This document shows positions 42,731-54,813 of a stretch of DNA of 64,000 nt, piece after piece. Source of the stretch: Panacagrimonas sp046594215 (lineage in GTDB: Bacteria; Pseudomonadota; Gammaproteobacteria; Nevskiales; Nevskiaceae); contig JBKJPX010000108.1 of NCBI GenBank assembly GCA_046594215.1, forward strand, positions 65,537-129,536. Reading direction: 5' to 3'. Both the position numbers and the translations under genes were made by a program. The notes below the pieces were generated by a model. It was not told the origin of the DNA. It did not search any database and saw only the letters and a program-made list of their open reading frames with translations. The stretch's first letter is position 1, and the number at the start of each line of letters is the position of its first letter.

Positions 42731-43765
42731 ATGGAGATTTCGACGCCGAACGAGCCTGAAGGCCGCAAGGATTCGACCCGGCAGTCGGCCGCCGAGGAGC
42801 TGGGCCTGTCGCCACTGCGCGGCGAGGAAGCCCTGGAGCGGGTCGTGCAGTTGCTGGCCCGCATCGGCAACACGCCAATGGCTGCGTTCTGGGTGGTTGA
42901 CCAGAATCGCCAGTTCCTTGCCGCCGCGCACGGGTTCACCACGCGCGAGGTACCGCACCGTTCCAGTCTGGCCGAACAGGCCATGCGCCAGGACGACGTC
43001 TTCGTGGTCCAGGATGCGAGCAAGGATCCGCGCTTCGCTTCGGACCCGATGGTCACCGGTTCGCCCCGTCTGCGCTTCTTCGCCGGTGTCGCCGTGCGCG
43101 GCCGCGACCGGCAGCGCATCGGCGTGCTGTGCCTGATGGGCACGCAGGCGCAAGCGCTGGAGGACGCGGCACGGGCCGCGCTGCAGGATCTGCGCGTGAT
43201 CGTCGAGGACCGCCTGAACCTGCGCTTGGACGTGCTGCATGATCCGCAGACCGGCACGGTCACGCGTCGTCACTTCGACGAGACCGGCGCCCGCGAATGG
43301 CGTCGTGCCATGCGCGCGCTGGTTCCGATCAGCGTTGTCGTGGCCGAAATCGACCACGTGCGTGAATTCGGCGGGCGCGAAGGCATCGCCGCGCTCGATC
43401 GCGGCCTGCGCGCCGCGGCGCTTGCCATGCAGTACTCGCTGTATCGTCCTGGCGACTGCGTGAGCCGCTACGACGAGACTCGTTTCGCCATGCTGCTGCC
43501 GGGCACCGACTCGTCCGGCGCGGTGGAGACGGCCGAACGCGTGCGCAGCGCCGTCGAGACCCTGCAGATCCCGTTCGGCGAGATGGCATCGGGCCTGCTG
43601 ACCCTGAGCGTCGGCGTGAGCACGGTGCACAGCGACACGCTGTCGCGCAGCGACCTGATGTCGACGATCGATTCCGCCACCACCGCACTGCGACGCTCGC
43701 AGGCCGCGGGCGGCAACCGCTGGACGCTGGCTGGCTCGCCCGGCGAGCTGCTGACGCCCGCGTGA
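42731..43765 (+). CDS. GAF-domain protein with degenerate GGDEF domain
   Basis: 344 residues. An N-terminal GAF domain (about 30-160) includes FWVVDQNRQFLAAAHGFTTR and PRLRFFAGVAVRGRDRQRIG. The C-terminal half has the GGDEF fold: TRRHFDETGAREWRRAM, ISVVVAEIDHVREFGG, RYDETRFAMLLPGTD and LLTLSVGVSTVHSD. The signature that should read RYGGEEFAVLLP is RYDETRFAMLLP, so both glycines of the active loop are lost and cyclic-di-GMP synthesis is unlikely. The metal Asp in the first strand is kept as EIDH. It may bind nucleotide or act as a sensor only. TATAAA lies 10 bases before the ATG, so the message may be almost leaderless. Overlaps the HIT gene by four bases. Confidence 0.85.
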   Translation: MEISTPNEPEGRKDSTRQSAAEELGLSPLRGEEALERVVQLLARIGNTPMAAFWVVDQNRQFLAAAHGFTTREVPHRSSLAEQAMRQDDVFVVQDASKDPRFASDPMVTGSPRLRFFAGVAVRGRDRQRIGVLCLMGTQAQALEDAARAALQDLRVIVEDRLNLRLDVLHDPQTGTVTRRHFDETGAREWRRAMRALVPISVVVAEIDHVREFGGREGIAALDRGLRAAALAMQYSLYRPGDCVSRYDETRFAMLLPGTDSSGAVETAERVRSAVETLQIPFGEMASGLLTLSVGVSTVHSDTLSRSDLMSTIDSATTALRRSQAAGGNRWTLAGSPGELLTPA

Positions 43766-44199
43766 GCGAGGCGCCCATGGCGTTCGCGCTGCACCCGCGC
43801 CTGGCCGCGGACAGCTTCGTCCTCGCACAGTGGCCGCTGTGCTCCCTCTTGCTGGCGGACGACACGCAGTACCCCTGGTGCATCCTGGTGCCTCGTCGCG
43901 CGGGCGTCCGCGAGATCCACGAACTCTCCGAAGCCGACCAGCAGCAGCTGCTGCGCGAATCCTCGGCGCTCGGCCGCGCGCTGATGCAGGCCTTCGACGG
44001 GGACAAGCTCAACGTCGCCGCGCTGGGCAACGTGGTGGCGCAGCTTCACGTGCATCACGTCGTGCGATTCGAGGGCGACCCGGCCTGGCCGGCGCCGGTC
44101 TGGGGTCGGCATCCGGCCCAGCCCTATGACGACGATGCACGTCGAACATTCGTCCAGCGACTCGCTCCGCATGTGGCCGAGGCGAAGCTCGCGATCTGA
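43762..44199 (+). CDS. HIT-domain protein, divergent copy
   Basis: 145 residues. The His motif QLHVHHVVRFEG (H-x-H-H instead of H-x-H-x-H-x) and the preceding YPWCILVPRRAGVREIHEL place it in the HIT superfamily, near the histidine-triad proteins that have lost one triad position. The gene starts with GTG in a GTGA overlap with the stop of the GAF-GGDEF gene; an ATG five codons later is also possible. Coupling suggests a common role, perhaps removal of a nucleotide product (inference). The other HIT protein (4217-4666) has an intact triad. Confidence 0.8.
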   Translation: MSEAPMAFALHPRLAADSFVLAQWPLCSLLLADDTQYPWCILVPRRAGVREIHELSEADQQQLLRESSALGRALMQAFDGDKLNVAALGNVVAQLHVHHVVRFEGDPAWPAPVWGRHPAQPYDDDARRTFVQRLAPHVAEAKLAI

Positions 44200-44291
44200 T
44201 CGGTCGGCGCTCGCCTGCCCTGATCGGCGGGACTAGACTGGCTCACACCAAACCGCGCCATCCGAAGCACGGTGATTTCCGGGGAGGCCCC

Positions 44292-46757
44292 ATGTTCCGC
44301 AGCACACTCGCCATCGGCACGCTCGTCATCGGTGTGCCCGCCCTCCTCAGCTTCATCGTCAACGCGCAGGCGCCCGAAGGCACTGCGGCCGTGACGCAGC
44401 AGGCTCCGGCCGGCGCTCCCACACCGCTGAGCGCCGATGGCGCGTACTCGACCGAGCACTACTGGCCCGCAGCCGGCAAGTACCCGGTGCCGGATGCGCC
44501 GTACTCCGCGACCTTGCGGTCCGTGTCGCTCGAGGACCTCGCGGCCCGCAACATCCTGCCGCTGGGCATCTACAAGGGCACGCCGGAACTCAACGCGCGC
44601 CGCGACTGGTTCAAGGAACACTTCTACGACACGCTGGCGGCAAGGAAGGTCTGGTCTGACGGCGCGCAGCACTACTACAGCCCCTGGCAGGCGCCGGTGA
44701 CCTGGAAGTACGCCGGCATCCCGCAGGCCGCGCCGCCGCCCTGCGACAAACCGCAACCCACCGGTTACGACGCCGAGTCCTGCCGTTACGTGGACTCGCT
44801 GTTCAAGGATGTGGCCGACAAGGACAAACAGAAGCAATACCGCGAGCAGGCGCGCCGCGGACGCGACGTCTGGTTCAAGGGCACGTTCGGCAACCAGGAC
44901 GAGATCTACCTGCACTTCTCGCGTACCACGCCCAACGGCATCAAGGACATCTGGTATCCCTGGCTGGACACGCGCGAACGCGACGCGCGTTTCACAAAGT
45001 ACGGCCTGATCAATGACCCCGACTGCACGGCCGGCGACGAGTCCACGTTCTGGTGGGACCGCTGCCCCGATCCGCATTCCAGCGGCGTGCTCGGCTACCG
45101 CAAGTACTACGCGGATCCGACCAAGGACAAGGCCGGCAAGGTCGTGTTCGATCCGACGAAGGCGGCGTACCGCGACGACGAACTGCAGAAGAACCTGCGC
45201 TTCGTGATCGGTCATCCCTGCGTGCAATGCCACGTGGGATTCGATCCGACCAATCCGCCGAAGGACCCGAACGAACCGAAGTGGGAAAACATCTCGGCCA
45301 CCATCGGCAACCAGCACATCAAGCAACCGGAGATGTTCTTCCAGGGCACGCCCAAGGACGCGCTCGCGCGCATCGCGCTGGAGGCCGGACGCGCCGGCAC
45401 CATCGATACCAGCCTGGTCGCCAATGACTTCCAGAACAACCCGGGCACGCAGAACAACATCATGGACTTCCACAACCGGATCGTCCGTGAGCAGTTGATG
45501 AAGGACCCGGTCACGGGCGAGTTGAAGAAGGGCCTGACGCAGAACGTGCTCAAGGGCGGCGAAGACAGCGTGGGCGATCACCTCGCCCTGATCCGCGTCT
45601 ACGTGAACATCGGCATGTGCACCGAGGAATGCTGGACGCCGAACTTCCCGACCCCGGGCAGCTTCTTTGGCGACTCCTCGCACCAGCGTCCTTTCCACAT
45701 CAAGCAGTGCGCCAAGGACTGCGACGCCTGGAACTACGCCGACGCCAAGATGCCGGATCTCGCCGCGTTCCTGGTGACCGCCGGCCCGACCTACCTGCTG
45801 CACGCCAACGACGTCGACGCCTCGCCCGGTGCGCGCTACGTGGACCTGGGCAAGGTTCCGGCCGGCCGCAAGATCTTCGCGCGCGAATGCGCGGGCTGCC
45901 ACAGCTCCGCGGTCGCACCCGCAGCCACGCGCGCGGACAAGGCGGCGCTGGAGCGCTTCTACGAAGGCCACGTGTTCGGCTCGGAGGAGTACTGGCAGTA
46001 CGAGTTCGCGGAAGGCGATCGCAGTTCCGACGAGTTCAAGGCACGACACCTCGTCAACGGGCGCCCCAAGCAGTTCGCCGAGAAGGGCATCTACGGGCAG
46101 GACTGGCTGGGCAACGACGAGCCCACCGCGTTCAACATCGTTGGCACCAACAGCTGCCGCGCGCTGCACGACAACCACAGCGAGGGTCACATCTGGGAGG
46201 AGTTCTCTTCCGAGGACTACAAGCACCGGCCTTCGCCCGGCAGCGTGCCGATCACGATCAACCGGCTGGTCCCGGGCCTGGGCGGCATCAAGGTCGGCGA
46301 GCGCAAGATCGAGGGCGGCCCCGGCTACCTGCGCAACATCTCGCTGCTGTCGGTGTGGGCGCACGCTCCGCTTCTGCACAACAACGCGATCGGCGAGCTG
46401 ACCTACCTCCAGGACAAAAAGACCATCGACTACACCGTGAAGGGTCGCATCGCCCAGTTCGAGAACGCCTTCGACGAGCTGATGCGCTCCGACAATCCGC
46501 AGGTCACGGGGCATCGCCCGCAGAAGACAACGCGCGTGTCGCAGGACTTCAAACTCGCGGCCCGCGAAGACGGCCAGGGCTTCATCAAAGTGCCCGTATC
46601 GAAGGGCACGCCGCTGGGCTACTTCACGAGCCTCAACCCGCACCGCCCGCTCACGATGAAGTGCGACGACCTCGTGGAGAACGAGGGTCACCAGTTCGGC
46701 GTGTCGCTGTCGGCCGAGGACAAGCTCGCGCTGCGGGAATTCCTGAAGCTGATGTAA
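44292..46757 (+). CDS. Exported di-haem c-type cytochrome, RoxA-like
   Basis: 821 residues. Signal anchor at the N-terminus (AIGTLVIGVPALLSFIV). Two CXXCH haem sites: C310-V-Q-C-H314 in GHPCVQCHVGF and C533-A-G-C-H537 in ARECAGCHSS, 223 residues apart. Between them lie GDHLALIRVYVNIGMCTEEC, and after the second site GPGYLRNISLLSVWAHAPLL followed by HNNAIG. That last motif is shared with RoxA-type rubber oxygenases and other di-haem peroxidase relatives of the MauG/BCCP superfamily. Sequence identity to RoxA itself cannot be judged by eye, and the chain is about 140 residues longer than RoxA. Secreted or periplasmic, with electron transfer or oxygen chemistry likely. First gene of a four-gene unit. 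Confidence 0.75.
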   Translation: MFRSTLAIGTLVIGVPALLSFIVNAQAPEGTAAVTQQAPAGAPTPLSADGAYSTEHYWPAAGKYPVPDAPYSATLRSVSLEDLAARNILPLGIYKGTPELNARRDWFKEHFYDTLAARKVWSDGAQHYYSPWQAPVTWKYAGIPQAAPPPCDKPQPTGYDAESCRYVDSLFKDVADKDKQKQYREQARRGRDVWFKGTFGNQDEIYLHFSRTTPNGIKDIWYPWLDTRERDARFTKYGLINDPDCTAGDESTFWWDRCPDPHSSGVLGYRKYYADPTKDKAGKVVFDPTKAAYRDDELQKNLRFVIGHPCVQCHVGFDPTNPPKDPNEPKWENISATIGNQHIKQPEMFFQGTPKDALARIALEAGRAGTIDTSLVANDFQNNPGTQNNIMDFHNRIVREQLMKDPVTGELKKGLTQNVLKGGEDSVGDHLALIRVYVNIGMCTEECWTPNFPTPGSFFGDSSHQRPFHIKQCAKDCDAWNYADAKMPDLAAFLVTAGPTYLLHANDVDASPGARYVDLGKVPAGRKIFARECAGCHSSAVAPAATRADKAALERFYEGHVFGSEEYWQYEFAEGDRSSDEFKARHLVNGRPKQFAEKGIYGQDWLGNDEPTAFNIVGTNSCRALHDNHSEGHIWEEFSSEDYKHRPSPGSVPITINRLVPGLGGIKVGERKIEGGPGYLRNISLLSVWAHAPLLHNNAIGELTYLQDKKTIDYTVKGRIAQFENAFDELMRSDNPQVTGHRPQKTTRVSQDFKLAAREDGQGFIKVPVSKGTPLGYFTSLNPHRPLTMKCDDLVENEGHQFGVSLSAEDKLALREFLKLM

Positions 46758-46773
46758 GGCCGCGCGCCGCGTC

Positions 46774-48519
46774 GTGAAGCGTCTCGCGCTCGCTGTGCTG
46801 GTCGTCCTGCTCGCGCTGGCCGGCACCGGCGCGTGGTGGTGGTTCGGGGGGCAAGGCGCCAAGGCGCCCGACATCAGCGACCTGACGAAGCATTCCGGAT
46901 CGGCGCTCGGGCCGGTCTCGGCCAGGGCCATCCCGCAGGACGACCTGCCGCCGGCCGGCACACGCAGCCTTTTCGATCACGTGCTTGCACAGAACGACGG
47001 CCTGCCCTTTCCGTTCGAGAAACTCGTCGGCGTCGTGCAGCGCCAGGCACCCGAGGGTTCCAAGCCGCTGGCGGTGATGATCCCGCTGGGCCGATCGCTA
47101 CTCAAGGCGAGCGCGAATTTTCACGAGCCGCGCGTGGTGTTCGCCGCCGACTACCACGCCGACAACACCGACACGAACCTGGGCCTCGCTCCGCGCGGGC
47201 AGCTCTTCATGGGCTTCACCGAGGCCGCCAACGAGATCGAGGTCATCAGCTACAACGAGCTCGCCGGCCGCTTCGAATTCCAGCTCGTGCAGAACTACTG
47301 CCGTGGCTGCGCGCCGCGCATCGTCTACGCGCGCCGTGCGATCTGCCAGACCTGCCACCAGGGCGGCTCGCCGATCTTCTCGGTGCGGCCCTGGCAGGAG
47401 ACCAACGGACAGGTCGAGATCTCCAATCGCATCGTCGAGGCGCGCGGTGCCGAGCCCTTCCTCGCGGTGCAACCCGTGCAGCCGCTCTCCTCGCCCGAGC
47501 GCATCGACGAACTCACGGACGTGGGCAACTTCATCAACGCCACGCAGCGGTCCTGGCTCGACGGCTGCGGCGTCGATGGCGTCGAATGCCGTCGGCTGAT
47601 GCTCAAGCTCGCGCTGCGCTTCCTGGACGATCCGGCCGCGTTCGATCCCGCGCAGCCGGATGCACAGCGTCTGCGCGAACTACAGGCCAGGGCCTGGCCG
47701 TCCGATGGCATCCCGGTACCGAACAACGATCTGCCCAATCGCAACCCGCTCACCGAGAAATTGCGCTGGCGGGACCGCGTGGCGGCGATGCTCGCCAAGA
47801 AGACCGACGCCAAGGCCAAGAACAACGAGGACCTTGGCGCCTTCGAGAAATTGCCGAAGCTGCCGGCCGCGCTCGATCCGCTGAGCTCGCGTGCGCCCAA
47901 GAAGATCCTCACCGCGCAGGATCTGGACGGCGTGTTCGGCCTTTCGCAGTTCTTCACCGCCTCCGACCGCCGCATGCTGCTCGCGGCCGGTGGCTTCGTG
48001 TGGACTTCCGTCCTGGAGGGTGTCGACCGGCTGCCCGGCTCCGTCTTCGCAGCGCAACCCTTCTCGCGGGTGAAGGCCGTGCAGGCGCTGATGACGCCGG
48101 GCGCGATCCTCGACGTGCGCAAGGACGCCATGGAGCGCGTGCAGCCCGGGTACTGTTGCCTGGCCACCACCGAGATGTCGCCGCCGCTGGCCATCGGCGT
48201 GCCGCCGCTGGCCATCAGCTCAGGCTCGGTGCTGCATCACTTCGAGACGCACTGCTTCGCCTGCCATCGCGGCAACCCGACCAAACGGCTGAACTTCATG
48301 GGCGGCGCGAGCGAGGCCGAGGTGCTCGAATCGATCAAGGGCACCAGCGCGATCCGCGATGCGCTGGACTGGGATCGCTATCGCAACACCGACAAGGCCA
48401 ACAAGCTGATGCCGCCCGCGGACTCCGCGCAACGCGCGGCGCTCCAGGCAGAGCTGGCGCAGAATCCGAAGCTGCTGGAAGAGATGCGCAACGTCGTGCC
48501 GGGGATGTTCGACTTTTGA
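46774..48519 (+). CDS. Exported di-haem c-type cytochrome, unassigned type
   Basis: 581 residues. N-terminal signal anchor LALAVLVVLLALAGTGAWWW. Two haem sites: C191-Q-T-C-H195 in ICQTCHQGG and C494-F-A-C-H498 in THCFACHRGN. A CRGC pair precedes the first. The middle has GDVGNFINATQRSWLDGCG-like text (ELTDVGNFINATQRSWLDGC) and PPLAIGVPPLAISSG before the second haem. I know no family with this architecture. Starts with GTG 16 bases after the previous stop and is therefore cotranscribed. Periplasmic, membrane-anchored; probable electron donor or partner of the RoxA-like protein (inference). Confidence 0.7.
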   Translation: MKRLALAVLVVLLALAGTGAWWWFGGQGAKAPDISDLTKHSGSALGPVSARAIPQDDLPPAGTRSLFDHVLAQNDGLPFPFEKLVGVVQRQAPEGSKPLAVMIPLGRSLLKASANFHEPRVVFAADYHADNTDTNLGLAPRGQLFMGFTEAANEIEVISYNELAGRFEFQLVQNYCRGCAPRIVYARRAICQTCHQGGSPIFSVRPWQETNGQVEISNRIVEARGAEPFLAVQPVQPLSSPERIDELTDVGNFINATQRSWLDGCGVDGVECRRLMLKLALRFLDDPAAFDPAQPDAQRLRELQARAWPSDGIPVPNNDLPNRNPLTEKLRWRDRVAAMLAKKTDAKAKNNEDLGAFEKLPKLPAALDPLSSRAPKKILTAQDLDGVFGLSQFFTASDRRMLLAAGGFVWTSVLEGVDRLPGSVFAAQPFSRVKAVQALMTPGAILDVRKDAMERVQPGYCCLATTEMSPPLAIGVPPLAISSGSVLHHFETHCFACHRGNPTKRLNFMGGASEAEVLESIKGTSAIRDALDWDRYRNTDKANKLMPPADSAQRAALQAELAQNPKLLEEMRNVVPGMFDF

Positions 48520-48576
48520 CCGCCCCGCGGTCGACGGTTTTAAACCCAGAGGCGCAAAGAACAATGGAAGGCCGAC

Positions 48577-49377
48577 ATGCATGACCCGATTTGCTTGGCG
48601 ACCTTCGCGCCTTTTTTGCGTCGGACGCTGTTCCTCGTCGGCGTGCTCGCGTTCGCGGGAAGCGCCCAGGCCGAGCCCGCCTTCGCCCGTCTCTACAAGC
48701 AGCAGTTCGGCTATCCGCCGTCCTGCAATGCCTGCCACAAGGACGGAGGCGGCACGCCGCTGAACGGCTTCGGGCAGCAGTTCAAGGACGCGGGCATGAA
48801 TCCGGCCGCCTTCACGAAGATCGCGACGATGGACGGTGACGCCGACGGCTTTCCGAACGCCGACGAGGCCAACGCGAAGGCCAACCCCGGTGCGAAGAGC
48901 TCCACGCCGCAAAACAAGGGCGATTGGCTCGACACCGCCAGCCTGATCCCGCGCGAAGTGCAGGCGCTGTTCCCCGATGTCCGCGCCTACCTGCCCAAGG
49001 ATGCGCTACTCACCGAAGCCGACATCGCGCGGGCGAAGACGCTTGGAGCGGAACTGGGCAAGCAGGACGAAAACACCATCTACATCCCGCTGCAGGATCA
49101 GCGTCCCGCGGGCACCGCGCTGATCTTCCCCGCCGAGTACAACAAGAAGATCTTCTTCCTGCTGCTCGCGACCGACCGCCAGCTCAAAGTGACCACGGTC
49201 CAACCGATGAACACGGCGCACGTGCCGGAAGCCGCCAGGAGTGCGGTGTACGCGAGCTTCAAGGGGCTGTCACTGGACCAGCTGCCGGCGGCCAAGGGCG
49301 AAGGCATCGATGCGGCCATCACGGCCGCGGTGAAGAAGGCAGGGACGCTGATGTTCGTGAGGTTGAAGAATGCGTAG
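48577..49377 (+). CDS. Exported mono-haem cytochrome with Ca-binding-like loop
   Basis: 266 residues. Signal peptide TLFLVGVLAFAGSAQA. One haem site, C50-N-A-C-H54 in PPSCNACHKDGGGTPLNGFG, followed by an EF-hand-like loop MDGDADGFPNADEAN (D-x-D-x-D-G). The C-terminal half (IYIPLQDQRPAGTALIFPAE and FFLLLATDRQLKVTTVQPMN) is beta-rich and recalls FMN-binding or similar small domains but lacks their Thr site, so I leave it unnamed. Start ATG is preceded by GGAAGG. Its end overlaps the next gene by eight bases, so the two are translationally coupled. Confidence 0.7.
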   Translation: MHDPICLATFAPFLRRTLFLVGVLAFAGSAQAEPAFARLYKQQFGYPPSCNACHKDGGGTPLNGFGQQFKDAGMNPAAFTKIATMDGDADGFPNADEANAKANPGAKSSTPQNKGDWLDTASLIPREVQALFPDVRAYLPKDALLTEADIARAKTLGAELGKQDENTIYIPLQDQRPAGTALIFPAEYNKKIFFLLLATDRQLKVTTVQPMNTAHVPEAARSAVYASFKGLSLDQLPAAKGEGIDAAITAAVKKAGTLMFVRLKNA

Positions 49378-50233
49378 CGTCCTCGCCCTGCTGCTGATCC
49401 TGCTGTCCGCCTTCAGCCCGTTCGGACTGGCGCAAGAAAGCGCGACAGCGCCGACCGGATTGAGCGACGCGAATGCGGCGCTCGAATCCGGTCAGTTGGC
49501 GCCCCCGGATGCGGCGGGCGCGCCCGCCGCATCCGGGGGCGACCAACAGAATTTCGACTTCTTCAGCGACGCCCCGGTGAAGAGCACCGAGGTCGTTGAG
49601 CTGCCGCCCGAGGAATCGCGCTGGCTCACGATCGGCGGTCCGATCGCCCTGCTGTGCCTGTTCTTCGCGATGCTGCTGCAGATCTGGTGGCTGGTGCCCT
49701 TCGACGTGCACAGCCTGGACCTGAACCTGCGCGACCTGCCGCCCGCGGCCAAGCGAGGCATCGCGATGGCGGTGGGCATGTTCGGCGTGGCGTTCTGCTT
49801 CGGCGCCACCGAGATCTGGTACCAGCTGCAGATCCACGGCTCGGCGGAGGCCTATTTCGCGCAGATGTCGCTGGGCAAGCTGATCGCGTTCACGCACGCG
49901 CACCTGTTCGGCTTCACGACGAGCTTCTTCATCGTGGGCATCCCGTTCTCGCTGCAGTTCAACCACATCAAGACCTACCAGTGGGTCTTTCCCGCGGGAC
50001 TCGCCGCATCGCTGACCGACGTGATGTCGTGGTGGGGCATCAAGTTCGTGTCGCCGAACTTCGAGTGGGTATCAATGTTCTGCGGCATCATCTTTTCGTC
50101 CACGTACCTGTGGATGCTGATCGGCCTGCTGCGCGTACTGCTGTTCCCGGACGTGATCTGGGCGTCGGACAAGGACAGGTCAGAGCGTCTCGCGGCCAAG
50201 CTCGCGCTCGAGACGCGCGAGGGCGATTACTGA
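49370..50233 (+). CDS. Membrane protein with conserved His, cytochrome-cluster partner
   Basis: 287 residues. Signal peptide (VLALLLILLSAFSPFGLA), a 60-residue Ala/Pro/Gly linker and about five transmembrane segments (roughly 87-108, 127-147, 171-192, 203-223, 233-257). His residues at the membrane edge, H176 and H178 in FTHAHLFGF and H199 in FNHIKTYQW, are candidates for b-haem or quinone ligands. No CXXCH. The linker codons 44-57 are a perfect DNA palindrome. Convergent with the cyclase gene; the two stops overlap by seven bases. A membrane hub that takes electrons to or from the three cytochromes is inference. Confidence 0.7.
   Translation: MRSVLALLLILLSAFSPFGLAQESATAPTGLSDANAALESGQLAPPDAAGAPAASGGDQQNFDFFSDAPVKSTEVVELPPEESRWLTIGGPIALLCLFFAMLLQIWWLVPFDVHSLDLNLRDLPPAAKRGIAMAVGMFGVAFCFGATEIWYQLQIHGSAEAYFAQMSLGKLIAFTHAHLFGFTTSFFIVGIPFSLQFNHIKTYQWVFPAGLAASLTDVMSWWGIKFVSPNFEWVSMFCGIIFSSTYLWMLIGLLRVLLFPDVIWASDKDRSERLAAKLALETREGDY
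49495..49547. repeat. 42-bp perfect palindrome (53 bp with bulge) in coding sequence
   Basis: 49500-49541 is identical to its own reverse complement with no spacer: 21-bp arms, starting CGCCCCCGGATGCGG. A further 5 bp (GTTGG at 49495-49499 with CCAAC at 49543-49547) pair after skipping one base (A49542). It codes for the linker APPDAAGAPAASGG of the membrane protein, so it is in frame. As RNA it would form a very stable hairpin near the 5' end of the gene. Confidence 0.92.
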
Positions 50234-51353
50234 GCGGTTGGCGGTCGCTGGCGCAGCACGTTGTGCACGGCAATCGGCGTCTGGAAACCCTTGATGTCGT
50301 GGTTGCCGAGAAACTCGGCTTCCACCGTATCGGCGACCGCCTCATGCACGCGCGGCGAGATGCGCAGTTCGCCGTCCAGCGCCAGGCTGCACAGGCGCAC
50401 TGCCAGATTGGTCACCGGCCCGATCGCCGCGTAATCCCAGCGCCCCTCGAAACCGACTACACCGATGGTCGCCTCGCCGCTGTCGATGCCGATGCCAAAA
50501 CCCAGCGTGTAGCCGCGCTCCGACCAGCTCTGGCGCAGTCCGCCGAAAGCTTCGCGCATCTCCGCCGCCATGCGCACCGCGCGCAGCGGATGCTGCTCCT
50601 GCAGCAGAGGTGCGTTGAACACGAACAGCACGCCGTCGCCGGCGAAGTGCTCGATCATGGCGTCATGGCGCTGCGCAATGTGGCCCATCGTGGCGAAGTA
50701 TTCGCGCAGGACGCGGATCACCTCGTCGGGGTCGGTGCGCTCGGTGAACGGCGTGAAGCCGCGCAGGTCGATGCTGACCACGGTGACGTCGCGGCGTTGC
50801 GCTTGCAGCAGCGACTCCTGCCCGCCGTTTAGCAGGGTGTCCGCGACCTGCTGAGGGAAGAAGCGCTTGAGCCGGTCCATGCGCTCCAGCTGCTGCACCT
50901 GCTGGTGCACGCGCTGCTCCAGCCGCTGGTTCCAGTCCTGCAGCGCACGCGCCTGCGATTCGATGGTGCGATGCATGTGGTCCACGCGCAGCAACGAGCG
51001 CACGCGCGCCAGCAGCTCCGCCTGGTCCACCGGCTTGGCGAGAAAATCATCGGCACCGGCCTCGATGCCGCGCACGCGCTCCTCGTGCGGGCTCAGCGCC
51101 GTGACCATCACGATCGGCAGCAGGCGCGTCGCGGCTTCCTCGCGCAGACGCCGGCACACGTCGTAGCCGGACAGGCCGGGCATCACCACATCGAGCAGCA
51201 CCAGGTTGGGCCGCTCGCGCGCGATCTGCGCCAGCGCATCCTCGCCGCTGCGCGCCACCGTCACGGTGTAACCGGCGCCGGTCAGCAGCGCACCCAGCAC
51301 GCGGATGTTCTCCGGCGCGTCATCGACCACCAGGATGCGATCTGCGTCTACGC

Positions 51354-51357
<4 letters not shown>
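50227..51357 (-). CDS. Response regulator with class III nucleotide cyclase output
   Basis: 376 residues. Receiver domain with phosphoacceptor D56 (LVLLDVVMPG), acidic pair D12-D13 (VVDDAPEN) and K108 (FLAKPV). A coiled coil (about 125-165) links it to a class III adenylate/guanylate cyclase domain: metal Asp D197 in VVSIDLRGFT and D241 in HFAGDGVLFVF, and the segment WDYAAIGPVTNLAVRL, where the usual TxG of ATP-selective enzymes is altered. Both metal ligands are present, so catalysis is possible. Its ATG overlaps the stop of the kinase gene as ATGA, so the kinase is its partner. Confidence 0.92.
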
Positions 51358-54599
<3,242 letters not shown>

Positions 54600-54813
54600 G
54601 TCAGTTCGCGGCCGGAAGCACGCACGCGACACAACTGGGGCGAAGACGGCGGTGCGCCGTCCGGTTCGAAAATCGGTACCGAGCGTCCGACATCGCCGAT
54701 GTCTCCCCCTGTCCTTCGGTCCGGGACTGACCCGAATCGTACGTCAGAACAGCAAGCCGCCCCGGGGCAATCCGTGACCTGCTTCGCGCTTTACGCCTGG
54801 GGGTGAACGGGTC

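Noticed and set aside
44292..46757. Naming the di-haem protein RoxA (rubber oxygenase)
   Set aside because: Only the two-haem layout and the HNNA motif agree; length and haem spacing differ, and a search is needed to decide.
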